From Apus apus (lineage: Eukaryota > Chordata > Aves > Apodiformes > Apodidae), in the NCBI RefSeq assembly GCF_020740795.1, contig NC_067282.1, positions 154,228,174-154,292,173 of the forward strand: DNA of 64,000 nucleotides. The letters run 5' to 3'. Under the pieces are notes generated by a model. It saw only the letters and a program-made list of their open reading frames with translations, was not told where the DNA came from and did not search any database. Positions within the stretch are counted from its first letter, which is position 1. Each line of letters starts with the position of its first letter. Made by a program: the position numbers and the translations under genes. This document shows, piece after piece, positions 38,601 to 50,570 of the stretch.

Positions 38601-39735
38601 TGTACCATACTGAGAAAATCTTCCATCTACCCAGTCCTCTCTTCTCCTAGTGTGAGCAGTGACTGTCCCATTTCCAAGAGACTTGCCTTCAGATTGATGT
38701 CCGTAGCCCACATGTTCATATACTGGCAAGTATGGCCGGTCAGCAGTGTCTTCTGACTGGTGCACCAGGGCTTCCTTCACTGCTTTATACCCATTCAGTA
38801 CAACCACGTTGGTCCAGCAGTTCTGGAGACTGAAGACATTTCCATACTTCTTACAAAGCTGCAAAGAAAAAAAAAGTACTTTACAGAAAATGAGCTGAAT
38901 GCAATGTCAAGAATATCACCATATCCTTCCCTAGGGCCTTTACTGTTTTGTGATTTTTGAGGTGCTTTTATAAGGTGCTTCAGGTGATCTTTGACCTTTG
39001 TCTTTGCAGTGCCACACGTCGGTGCGGTGCCAAACCGCAACTGAAGCAGGGATCAACATTGTGTGAGAGGAGAGATTTAGAATACGCCTATCCTGGCCAA
39101 ACTGTTGCCATGAGCATTATGTAAGTATTTTGGATTTTGTCTGACAACACAAGTTCAAGGACTTTTCTGGCAATTTTCAAAGGCTGCACACTCAAAAGTC
39201 CGTAATTTCCTAATAGTTGTATTGGTTTTGATCTGAAAGACTCGGCAAGTTTTGAGTTAGTCTGCTTCTGCTAGGAGGAAATAATGATGATAAGGTGATA
39301 TGTAATTATTATTTTTTTTAATACTCATTTGTTCCTAAAGATCTACTCAGAGCCCAGTTCCAAGTCACACAGTTAGAACAGGCAATTCCACACCGGAGTT
39401 TCAGGTCAACTTTCTTCCTAAAAAAAGCTGTACACCTCTAGTACACTGGCACACACCCCAAATCTGTTGTGACCTGTAAGGGACAGAAGTGCTGACAGCA
39501 GCATGGCTGCACAGCTAAGCCTGTCAACCACACCCCCACCATGGCAGCTTGCCGTGGAGCTAAATCTCCTCTGGGTGGACAAGCCCTTGGACTGGACACA
39601 GACTCCTGGGAAGGCAGGTTGAAGCTCCCCTGCTAGTCAGTTATGCTCAACAAAGCTCTTGGGAGCATGTTGCTGGAAGACAGTGCAATAGTAGCGATGC
39701 CCCACGACTGTGCTCTGTTGCGGTTTTTGTGTGTT

Positions 39736-39767
<32 letters not shown>

Positions 39768-40846
39768 TTTGGTCTTTTTTCTTTTTTCATTAAAAATCTA
39801 CATGTCTTAACTTCTGCAGTGTAGCGATGCAGAGAACTGAAGTACTTAAGCCTCTATTTGACTGGAAAGGGAATTAGCACTTCACTGACACTAGAAATAC
39901 ATCATGAAAAGCAATTACTGGTCAAGACTGTGGTTAGCATGACCCTGGAGTGATGTGACTTGAAAATGGCAATCTTTTGGACCGTACGCAAGCGAGTAAT
40001 ACAAATGCTATACTGATGGCAGATTTTGGACAGACAGCTGAGCAGTGCTATACCCTAGAGAAGAGGCCTTCAGAGTTTGCAAACGGAAGCACAACCCCCC
40101 CGTCAAGGGTTATCTGCTGCCAGCTGTGCTGTGCCTTTGAGAGGAGCTAAACTTTGAACAGGAACGCTGCCCAGATTTTGGGCATTGCTGCTGGGGCAGA
40201 TCCTGCAAGCTGATCTCTCCAGCTGAAGTTGGCACATGCCTGTAGGCGTGCTTGGGGAGCTGGCAGCGAGCCCGCCATTCCTGCAGCCACATCCCCAACC
40301 CACAGGTATTTGCTTGTCTTCCCTTCTTTGTACATCTCCCTGTTCCCTTGCCCCAACACATGCCCATGGATGGAGTTGGTGGCTGGCTCTGCAGCTGAGC
40401 GAGCACCCTCTGGCACCGGGGGCACAGCAGCATCTCCACTGAGATCCCACAGCGATGGGGAGAAGGAGGTTGGCAAGTGCTGGTGTGTGACTATCTATTT
40501 ATCTGCACGGGCCGGTTCAGAGGCCTGGACTATGGAGAGGGCATTGCCCTTCAGCTTTGTGCCATGGTGTCCCCACCCCTCCTGGGCCCAGGGTTGCGTG
40601 AGGGGCACTTTTGTGGCAGGGACGGGAACTCACCTGCTTGAAGGTGTGGTGGGGGTTGCGGAAGTCAATGTACAGCATGGTCCCCACGAACGGCAGCGGC
40701 ACGGGGCCCGGCGGGTAGCGGCTCCACTTCTTCCTGCGCTTCATGAAGTCGAGAAGCAACATAAAGACAGTAAGAAAAACTGCTGGCACAGAGATGCTGC
40801 TCCAGAAGAAGGAGAGCTGGGACCCCAGCCACAGGAGCAATGCCAT
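32624..40846 (-). CDS. CYP2D: Cytochrome P450 family 2 subfamily D
   Basis: Nine coding exons in transcript order: 40846-40634, 38858-38687, 38006-37854, 37208-37048, 36916-36743, 34928-34787, 34176-33989, 33061-32920, 32802-32624. Sizes are 213, 172, 153, 161, 174, 142, 188, 142 and 179 nt, totalling 507 residues. Exons 2-4 and 6-8 have the sizes I recall for human CYP2D6. It is an ER-bound haem monooxygenase of the drug- and alkaloid-metabolising CYP2 family. Visible: an N-terminal membrane anchor (about 5-35), a proline hinge ([10 protein letters not shown], 44-53), the I-helix AGSETT (315-320), the K-helix ExxR (Glu372-Arg375, HEVQRY) and the haem loop [11 protein letters not shown] with Cys453. 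All introns are GT-AG except intron 2, which begins GC. There is no frameshift or stop. Only one copy is present. Birds have a member named CYP2D49; orthology to a named isoform cannot be settled here. Confidence 0.96.
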
Positions 40847-43800
40847 TTTGTAGCCTGTCTACTCCTTGGTTCTCCTCTTTTGATCCAAGAGTGTTTCTGC
40901 CTCCTCTCTCCTCTCCTCTCTCCCCAGGCAACTGCCCTCTCCTACTTGCTGCCTTCTCTTCCCCACGCTCTCTTCTTCTGTCTCCCTTCTCTTCTCTCCC
41001 TGCAGCTCCTGGCCTCGGAATGACGGACTTCGCTGGGACCCGAAGCTCCTCCTCTGGTCAGCACAGCACAGCCTTGGGGGAGTGGTAATGTCATCCGTCC
41101 TCCTCCTCCTCCAAAGCAAGAGCTCAGAGGTCGCTTTGTCCCTCCCTGCTGTGGCAGCTGCCGCAGTGGTGCCCTCCGTGGGACAGGGCTGGGTGAGGTC
41201 CAGGTGTTTGTGTGCCCTTTCCCCACAGCCGAGCTGGGATCACAGTTTACAACAAACAATCCAGTCTTGGTGCATTCTCGGAGAGGGTGATTTTTAAAGA
41301 GTTTATGTTTAAATGTGTTGCCTGCTTGTTTGCACAGACAAGTCAAGGCAGAAGCAGCTTCTCAACACAGATAATCCAAGTTTCTGTTTGCAGGGTGGAG
41401 GACTTGTTCCTCCAGCTCTTGAGAAGGCTCAGGCCAGGTCAAGCTTTCCTGTACAGAAAGCACTAGTCACAGAAATTAGCCTAAAACAGCGACCCGAGAC
41501 TTTAAAAATCATTTATGTTTCTGGGAATAACAATCATGGTGCAACTCCAAATGTCAGTCAGCAAGATGACCTTGATTTTTGCAGAATACAGCTCAGCTAC
41601 AAGGGATCAAGCCCAGGTATTGTGAGGAGCCTTGAATTTCCAGTCTCTGGGACAGCGGTTAATGCAAACACAATTATGAAGATAGTCAAAGTCACTTCCT
41701 AAAGCAGCACTGCTCCAAGCTCCAGGCATCTCTGCCATCAGAGATCAGTAGAGCTCACTCTTACGACAGCTAGTTCTAGCTAAAAAGAGGCAGTAAACCC
41801 ATCCAGTTTGATCTGTGATCTCTGTGTGATCAGAGAAAAGCTCCTACAGGAGCAGTGATGGAGAGCTCAGACTGCCAAGTGGTGCAGCTGCAAGGGCTGA
41901 GCAGGCAGCTCTGGGACACAGCCAGGGCCTCCAAACGCCCCTTGCCCAAAGAGGCACCAAATACTCCTCCTCTGTGTGCAGGGGTCCCCTCACTGTTAAC
42001 ATTACCTTCTAAGTAATTCTAAGTGTTGGTATATAGTAGGAGAAGCTGAGAAGCTGTATTTGACAGTTCCTGATGGCCACGTACAGCTGTCCACAGCCCA
42101 TGCCCAGCTCCTGGCTGGAGTTGCCAGTGGCTTCTGCAGATCTTTCTGTGGGGTCACAAGTTTGGCACGCTGGACACGGAGGTCACAGATGAGTGCCTGT
42201 TTATGAGAGCTGCTGTTTCAGTAGTTATCCTGCATCACATAGAGAATTCTTAGCAGAGGTGCAGTGAAAATCTTTCAGCGGCCAAAAAACACCCTTCTCT
42301 CCCCCTTTGCTTCAAGGCTGGAGCCAGACAGGAAGCTCTGGTCCCATAACAAGAATATTTTCTTAAGCTTTGAGAAATGTTTAATCAGGTTGACTGCTTT
42401 CCTTCTAACACCATTAGACGGATCCACCAAGCCTCAGAAATGTTTCATTCTGGAGGAGCAAAGCCTCTTGCAACAGCACAGATGGTCAGATTGAAGCCTG
42501 CAGCTCTCATTCCCTGGCTGTCCACCTCCCAGGCTACAGCCGAGCTGAGGCTGGTGGAGCCCCCAGAAACATTTCCTCTTTGGTGGCTTCTTCTGAGCCC
42601 AGAAAGCATGGTCTCCAAGGCAGTCCTAGACTTTTTTTGGTCCTTCCTCCACCTCCTTGTTTATATCTTCTGTCTCTTTTTACCTTCACTCGGATGACCT
42701 CTCTTCCTGACTGCTTCAGTGCTGGAAGGGGGCAAGGGCAGAGCAGAGGAGACCAGCTTCCCACTTGTCATTCACCCCTGCCAGCCTCTTGCAGCCAGGA
42801 AAGCCCACCACCTGCTCTGTGCAAGTGTCTCTGGGGAATTTTAGCTGAAAAACTGAGAACTCCATCAAGCGCACGCAAACTGGCTTTTCAAGTGCTTGTA
42901 ACGTGGCCAAGTTTGAGCACAGTTTTAGAGAGCTGCTGCAATGTGTCTTCCTAACAGAAAGCTGCCTCCTGCCAAATCTTGTGTGTAATGCTTCAAAGCA
43001 TTAAACTGAGAAAGGAAAATATCGCCAGAAATTTTTCTAATGGGTTAGGAGAAGGTCAGATAAACAATGGGTTTCTAAGAATGGTGTCAGCTATTAGAAA
43101 AGGATTAAAAAAATTTTGGCCAAGGGTTCCCGAACAAATTTAGCTCGAGGCTCAACCCCAGCTCAGGAAATTTTAGTCTCAGCTAGTTCATTGTGACTTT
43201 TTGGCCTTCAGAGGGGGTTTTATAAATTGGAAGTAGTGCTACAGCCTTAAGATGGACTGCACTAACAGCTTGCTCATAATAAAGCAGTCAGCAGAACTGA
43301 AATAGCCAAGACTTTCATAGTTACTGTTACTATGACTTATTGCCAGCCTTCCCACATTGCAAAGAAATCTGTTCTTCAGGCTTTTCTTCTTTAAATTTCC
43401 CGTAGCTTCCTACCTCCCTTTTTTCCTACATCAGGCACAGCAGATCAACTATCCCTGAAGCGAGTCTTACTCAGACTTTGCCTCTTTCAGCCATCCCACC
43501 CCACTCCATCCCATCTCCGTACACGCCCCTTGCTCTTAAAGAGCCACGACTCTGCACTTGATGCCAGAAATGAGGTGGTTCCCAGGCCCCATTTTTCACC
43601 CCAGAAAGAAGTGTTATGCTGGTGCTGTGAGATGTTAAGGAGCCAGGCTCCAGCAACTGCTGCCAAGGGCTTGGTGGTGCGAGCTGTGTTACCCTCCAGG
43701 TGTCAGCATCTGGAGGAACAAAGCAGCTGCTGAGGTGACGTTTGTTTTCTGAAACAAGTTACCCCCAGATAAGCCTCAGATACCCAAAGCAAACTGAAAT

Positions 43801-46590
43801 AAGAGCAGAATAGCTTTAGCTTGACTTGATCCTTATTTGAGATGACATCAAGCTGATCTCACATAGCAAATGACTAGACCCTGGTAGTTACAGGTCCTAA
43901 CCTCGGCATCCTCATCACGTTAGCTGGGGTTAGAGCAGAAATCAAACCAAGATGGCTTGGTTTTAATTACCAAATTCAAGTTCTGATTCCCCTATAGGCC
44001 TTAATTCCTCAGCCTGAAACATTTCCACTGTTACTTTCACCTGAGTTAGCCAAATGGACCTCAGCATGTGTGATTTCTGACCCCAGCATGGAGAGATTTT
44101 GAATCAAAGATCTGCTTTGCACAGGTCATGGCACCAGCAGTGGTCTCAAGTGCTTCCTGAAGAAACTGTTAAACCTCTATTATGTGGCCAAGCTCTGGGA
44201 AGATGCCTGCTTGTTCAGAAAATGACTGGCAGCAGTTGCCTTGACTCACACTCTCCTGTGAAACTGTCAGAAAAATATGACTTACGCCCCCGACACCATG
44301 GGCTGTCGATCTGTTTCAGCTGCTGGTTTTGGTTTCTTGTTCGTTACATTTCTTGAGAGCTGTGAAGATATTGCTTTGTCTTTTTATTTTTGGTTAAATA
44401 CTGATACCATGGGGTTTTTCTTTGCTGTAATGGGAGCATCCAGGGGAATTTTTGACAGAGGTACTGACTAAAATACCTGGGGTTTTTTACCCCTCCGTAA
44501 GAGATGCATTTAAATTCAGATGGTGAAACTCATCCTGCTTTCCTGAAGTGTTGGGTCCGTGGGACAACTTTGAAAAAAATTAGGTGATTAAATCGGGGTT
44601 TGGATACCAAAGTGACAAAAGCACCTGGGTTTAAGTGTCCACCCTTGATTTGCCCTGTGAGTTAGAGGCAGGCTCTCAGCTGGCTGCTAGCTCAGTTCCA
44701 TCCCTTGTAAAATGTGTATCATAGGGCTATTTGCCCAGTTGTGATAAAGCATCTACAAATCTAGGTGCAAAGTACATGAATGAGGACTAATATTAAATTA
44801 CTACATAACAAAGAGGAGGGTTGCCAAAGATCTGGGAATAGAGGGTAAAAAAAAAAACAACAAAAACAAAACAAAACAAAATTTGCTCTTGTTCCAGGAA
44901 TCATCTAACTATGATTTTTTTTTTTTCTTCTGGTAGAGGGAGTATTTCTCAGGGAGCATTTTGCTGCTGTTTCCTTGTGGATAAGATAGGAAGGATACTT
45001 GGGGATGCTTTTTTCCCCTCACAGTTAGGTCCTCAATTCTGTTATTTATGAATGAAAATTAAAAGGGAAGCTAATCTGGCTAAAAAGAGAATTGCATTTT
45101 TCTGCTGTGCTTCTGGCACCTCAAGAGCAGACCAAATAACCTTGGGTGATGCTGTGTCCTAGTAGGTAAGTCAGATTTCAGTGATAATTCTCTCTCTTTT
45201 CACTTTAAGCTCATTAGCCTGCGTCTGCTGGCTCCTGAACATCCCTGGCTTCCCAGGAAAGCATTCAGAGCTGCATGTGCTCCACACATCTCAGAAAGAA
45301 GAGGTGGAGAGAGGCATTTCCCTTAGATTCAGTAAAGGCAGAAGTGGCTCCTTCTGTCCACATCACTTTCCTCCAGGCTTGGTGACTGTGATTGCTCTAA
45401 CGGAGAGAGTAAAAACATTCTTCTCCTGGTGAAGTGGTGCATCACCTACTTTGTCCAGTGAAGCCCACGCTCGGAGTGATGCCACCGCCGCTGTTTCGGT
45501 GGGTGCCACCAGGCCCTGCCTTGCTTCAGTTACGCGGCCATTTTTAACATGCTCAGCAGGTGCTGTTGCTCAGCTCAGGAAGCCTTTTCTCTTCTCGTGC
45601 CAGCACATTTTCCTAGCTGCTTTGTACAGTGAAGCTTGTGCTAGCTGCCCTGTTTCTGTGCAGTAAGGCGTGCAGATGTGCACCTCTCAAGCACCATCTT
45701 ATTACGCGTTTGCCTTAGGCTGGGCGTGGAAGATCCACCAGATCCTACAGCAGCAGCAGAGCCATACCTAGTCTGGGGCCCTGTTGTGCTGGTCTCTCTA
45801 AAGGGGGACCACAGCAGGTATCTGCTCCCCCAGACTTAGACTAAACTGCAGGGGAGCTAAAACACAGGACATGAAACACAAGTCATTGCCTGAGTGAGCC
45901 CAGTCACATTTGGCAGTCTGGTCTCAGATGCGAGGCGTGCCGACCACCCTCTGTAGCACCAGCAAAAACGTGGCACTGGAATTTTTCCCAGGTTTAAAAG
46001 GGCAGTGGACACAGGTTCAGTTCATCTGCATGAACTTGGGTGTTTGCTATAGCTATTTATTAACCTGATGTAGCACCACGGACATGCATTTGCTGCTATG
46101 GGGCTGGCACATGTGTCATAGGTGGTGGGAAGTACCTGCAGGTTGGACATGCCACGGGCACGTGTGAATCACATGGCAGGGACAGCACTGGGGACATGGT
46201 TCCCACTGCCACAGTAAAAGCAACATGGTCCATGCTATCACTTCACTGGGAGAGCTTTCTATTTTTGCAACGGGCTCACGGCAGACTGCTGATGATGCAT
46301 GCTCCTCCAGCCACTAGGACCCTTGTGGCTTCTCCTGGCAATCTGCACAAAAAGCAAGACACTTTTGGCTGCACTCACAAACAAACCTGCACAAATTCCA
46401 ACAATCTCAACACTCCTGTCTTACTCCCAGGCACCCGAGGAGCCTCAAGGGATGGGAATTAATGATAAGAAAGAAAGAAAAAAATAGTGTTTGATAGAGA
46501 AATCCAAAGAGAGAAAGGAAGGAACAGAAAAGACAGCATGGTCCGGAGAGCAGACTGTCAGCAGCAGAGGCATGTGAACTGGCAGGCCAG
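40847..46590. other. CYP2D upstream and intergenic sequence
   Basis: Just upstream of the CYP2D start (40850-41000) is a CTCC/TCTC pyrimidine-rich stretch on the plus strand. No CpG island or canonical promoter box was noticed. The rest is unique sequence with simple runs, notably an A-rich AACAAAAC stretch at 44846-44882. No coding exon was recognised. Confidence 0.4.
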
Positions 46591-46604
46591 GCTTAGATGC
46601 AGAA

Positions 46605-47243
46605 GATAATGTGACTGCTGCTCACTGGGTACAAATTAAGAAAGCCAACAGGATGTTGGGCTGCATCAACAAGAGCATCACCAGCAGAGATAAAGAAATC
46701 ATCATCCCACTCTACTCAGCACTTGTCAGGCCACACCTGGAATACTGTGTTCAGTTTTGGTCCCTGCTATACAAAAAAGATGGGGACAGGCTGGGGATGG
46801 TCCAGAGAAGGGCCACAAGGATGATCCAGGGACTGGGGAGCCTGCTGTAGGAGGAACGTCTAAGAGAAATGGGTTTGTTCAGCCTGGAGAAAAGAAGGCT
46901 TAGGGGAGACCTTATTGCCAAGTTCCAGAACTTAAAGGGTGGCTACCAAGAAGGTGAGGACTCTTTTTTTACAAGAACTCACATGGAAGAGGTAAGGGGC
47001 AATGGGTGCAAGTTACACCTGGGGAGATCCCGACTGGACATCAGAAGAAAAATATTCACAATGAGAACAGTCAGACATCGGAATAATCTCCCCAGGGGAG
47101 TGGTGAATTCCTCAACACTGGACACTTTCAAGGCTCAGCTTGACAAGGTGCTGGGCTGTCTCATCTAAACTGTGTTCCTACTTAGAAAGGTTGGACCAGA
47201 TGATCCTTGAGGTCCCATCCAACCTGGCGTGCTACGTTTCTAT
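46605..47243 (+). mobile_element. CR1-type LINE fragment, about 0.64 kb
   Basis: Plus-sense copy of the CR1 C-terminal ORF2 and 3' end. Two open frames (46611-46850 and 46869-47168) carry [40 protein letters not shown] and RHRNNLPRGVV-type motifs. It ends in GGTTGGACCAGATGATCCTTG and a CTATGATT end. It differs enough from the other copies to be another CR1 subfamily. Frameshifted and truncated. Confidence 0.9.
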
Positions 47244-49805
47244 GATTAAATTGCTGATTGCTCTGTCAAGCAGTTTGCCATCTCCTGCACTCTGCCCTTT
47301 GTTCAGCACTCCATTAAAGCAGCAGCAGGGGATAAGCTGAAGAATGTACAGCAGTTCTATTAGAAAACTATACGTAACTTTAACAGCAAAAAATAAAATG
47401 TGCACAAAATTTGTCACAGCACTTTTTGGCAAAATATTAATCCACTCAGAAGTTAAAATACTCACACATACACTTTTGACGATCTAAAACCTCTGTTAAT
47501 CAATTCCAAGAGCATAGTGTGCTCGTTGTTACAGAGCTTATTATTTTGCTGTTTTAATGAATAACACAGTGTCAAGATCTCATTAGCAAATTTTTCATTA
47601 TTTTATCTGCACTTTTTCTGTCAGTATAAACAATGGGTTGAATACCAGTCACAGCGTTGCTAAGATTTTATCAGTGTTTTGGAAACAGAATATTGCTCTG
47701 TGTTACTATGACAGTGAAACAGGTTTTTATATTTGATTTGTGTGATGCTCCTAATGATAATTTAGAAATGTGCATCCAAATATGCATTGGAAACCGAAAT
47801 GTAATTTTATTTTGTTATTAATAGGTAACACACAAATAACTTATATTTTTTTGTCTGAAACAGTGGCTCAGCCATGCCCACAGTTTGATTAATAACAGTG
47901 GGAGTATATGGAGTGAAGCAGAAGTGATGAAAATGCAGGCAAGATGTTGCTATGAAGTGTTTAGCTAGTGGGTTACCTTTGGTACTCCATCCCAGATGAT
48001 CTGTAGGTTACTTTTGCTGATAGCAGCTGCTACAGTCACACAGCAACTGGACAGGACAAGCTTATTTTTCTGTGTTCACATTTACATTTTCTACAGCTAC
48101 TTAACTGTGGTTTTGTGTTAACAAAAATTGCATCTACGAAAATACCAGAAGGTATCTATAAGGGGTGATCTTTCCACAGGAGGGAGGAAGGAACCAGATG
48201 TGCTGGCCACAAGGAAAACCGAAAGTGTTTTGTTCTGTGTTTTCTGAGCAGGCCCACAGACTGAACGGATGCCTGACAAGGGCACGTTGCCACGTTGTGA
48301 GCGGGAGAGAGAGGACAGTGGAGGTGTCAGGCCTGCAGTGGACTGACCCTGCTCTCCTCCTCCTCCAAGCTCCCTGCTATAAAGGACCTGCAGAGAAATA
48401 TCACCATCCTGATCCTGCTGGTTCCCAGGTCCCCCAGGGACGGCTGTTTTCCTGTGCAAGTCTTACACATTTGATAGTGAAGGGCACCTCCTGTGATGAC
48501 AGCTTCATGGCAGATGGATCCCACCACCTGAGTCCACCTGTGGAAAGAAGCACATCTGATTGTGGCGCCAGGAGGGAACAGCAGCAGGAGAAAAAGCTGC
48601 CAGTCCCAGCCAAGCTGTCTTCTGCAGTCTCTGGTGTGAGGGTAAGAGCCGCTGCTGATCATGCTGCCTTCTCCAGGTCAGTTGCTCCAGGGAAGCAGCT
48701 TCAGACCCTCAGGCCAGCAGTGCCCACTCAAGAGCCCCACACTGCGGGAGTTTTCGTCTGGGAGCACACGATGGGGCTGGAAGGGCTGCAGATCCCAGGA
48801 GAAGTCAATGAACAACAGAAATTGCTGCTGAAAAGCATTCAGAGCACAATGACAACATGCAGACTCGTTTGCACCTCTTATGTGCTGCTGGGAGCCGATG
48901 AGCCCGAGCAGCAGGCCCTGAGCTTCGGGCTGGGGCAGTGAGCAGGCAGCAGCGCTGCCACCGCCTCTGCACCCTCCCCTGCCACCGGCGGGTGCTGCCA
49001 ACACCTCCCTCGAGGGAGAAGCTTCAGTCTTCTGCCTCATCTGCTCGGACCCTGCCCTGCAGAGCACAAAGGGCGGTTTCTCGTCAGCTTGCAAAAATCA
49101 AGAGATGCTTGCGAGGACTTCGGCTGAAACCTCTCTGTTTTCCCATGAGGGGCAGCAGAGCAGCCGCAGGGCTCAGCACGTGTGCGGTGACCCCTTCATA
49201 CCGCCCTCAAACTGCCGCAAAAGGCCTTCGGCCAGGCAGCAGGTCCTTCCCGTCTGCCCCCCAGCCTCCTTTGTGCGTGGGCTTTGCTGGAGCAGGGATC
49301 CAGAAAGCCTTAAGTTGGCAGCAGCAGACAGCCCTGACGTCTGGTGCCCGCACTGGTGGTCGGCAGGGTCAGGAGGACCAAGAACCGGGAGGCAGCGGCG
49401 GCTCAAGGGTCGGCGGGTGAAGCAGGGAGAGGAGAGGGCGGAGAGAGGCCGGGGCTGCAAGAAGGAAAGGTAGAGCCTTCACACCCAACGCGCCAGGAGG
49501 AATTTTGCACCACATGGGCTTAGGTGAGGCGGGCTGGGACCTGTGGTTTCTAGACAAGGCAGAGATGGTTCAGCAGCCTGAAGAGTGCCCGTGGTAGGCA
49601 TGGGAAGGTGCTGCTGCCTGGCATGCTCTGCGGTGTGCGTGGCCTGGGGTTTCTGTCCCATTTCCCTCAAGCGGGCTGGGCTTGACTGAAGTCAGGCTGA
49701 AAACCTTGGGTCTCTGGAGAGCACGAGCGCCAATGTCAGGAAGCAGTAAAAAGCGGTGAACAAGCGAAGAGTTTCAGTTAAAAGCTGCGTCGGAAACTGC
49801 ATGAG
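47244..49805. other. Intergenic sequence, with a GC-richer patch at 48.9-49.5 kb
   Basis: AT-rich until about 48100, then moderately GC-rich to about 49700. A 258-residue plus frame at 48165-48941 has no recognisable domain or splice context and is not called a gene. Nothing else is supported. Confidence 0.35.
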
Positions 49806-50030
49806 TTCAGATTTGTTATTAAGAAAAATTTCCTCACCAAAAGGGTTGTCAGGCACTGGAACAGGCTGCTGAGGGAAGTGGTGGAGTCACCATCCCTGGA
49901 TGTATTTGAAAGCCATGTAGATGTGGTGCTTAGGGACATGGTGTAGTGGTGGAGTTGGCAGTGCTGGGTTAACAGTTGGACTTTATCATCTTAAGGGTCT
50001 TTCCCAACAAGAGCAATTCTATGATTCTGT
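49806..50030 (+). mobile_element. CR1 LINE 3'-end fragment
   Basis: TCACCAAAAGGGTTGTCAGG, CACTGGAACAGGCTGCTGAG, GTGGTGGAGTCACCATCCC and GGTGCTTAGGGACATGG lead to the CAATTCTATGATTCTG terminus. It is very like the 3' part of the copy at 24935-25361. Confidence 0.92.
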
Positions 50031-50394
50031 AAGAAGTACAGCTTTGAAGATGGAGACTCTGATACCTCTTTTCCAAAGGTTTCACACAGGCAGTTGTGTG
50101 TTCTTCCTGGCTGCAGAGAGGGATCATGGCACAGTTCCCTGCAGGAATGGGGTCCAGAATAACCACCTGCTGCTGCATTTCTCTGAGCTGCTCTGTAAAG
50201 CCCTGCAGGTGTGATGGATTTTGGATTAAAACCACTGCTAAATATTTTCAGGGATCCGTGCACTCTGACTGCCCTCACTTGTCACACCACTGCAAACTGT
50301 TGCATGTACAAACAGGATGGATTTAGACTCTTCCCTAACAGAGCAAGAAGCAAGTCACAAGCTGCAGCATTGGGAATTGTGAGTAGATATAAAG

Positions 50395-50570
50395 AAGAAT
50401 CACTGCTCCAGGTGAATGGCTCAGTGCAGGGGTCCAGAGGGGATGTGGAGTTTCCACCCTGATTGTGCAAGGTCCTGAGCAACCTGGCCTAGTTCTGAGG
50501 TTGGCCTTCACTGAGCCATGAGGTTGGACCAGGGATCCTGAGAGGTCCCTTCCAGTGTTCTTTAACAGGA
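50395..50570 (+). mobile_element. Diverged CR1 3'-end fragment
   Basis: AGGTCCTGAGCAACCTGGCC, a GGTTGGACCAGGGATCC block and GAGAGGTCCCTTCCAG resemble the CR1 3' region, but the terminal TATGATTC repeat is missing. Limits are approximate. Confidence 0.55.

Noticed and set aside
48165-48941. A 258-residue plus-strand open frame in the CYP2D-TCF20 interval
   Set aside because: No recognisable domain, no supporting splice sites and no family-like composition. A long frame of this size can arise by chance in the GC-richer patch.
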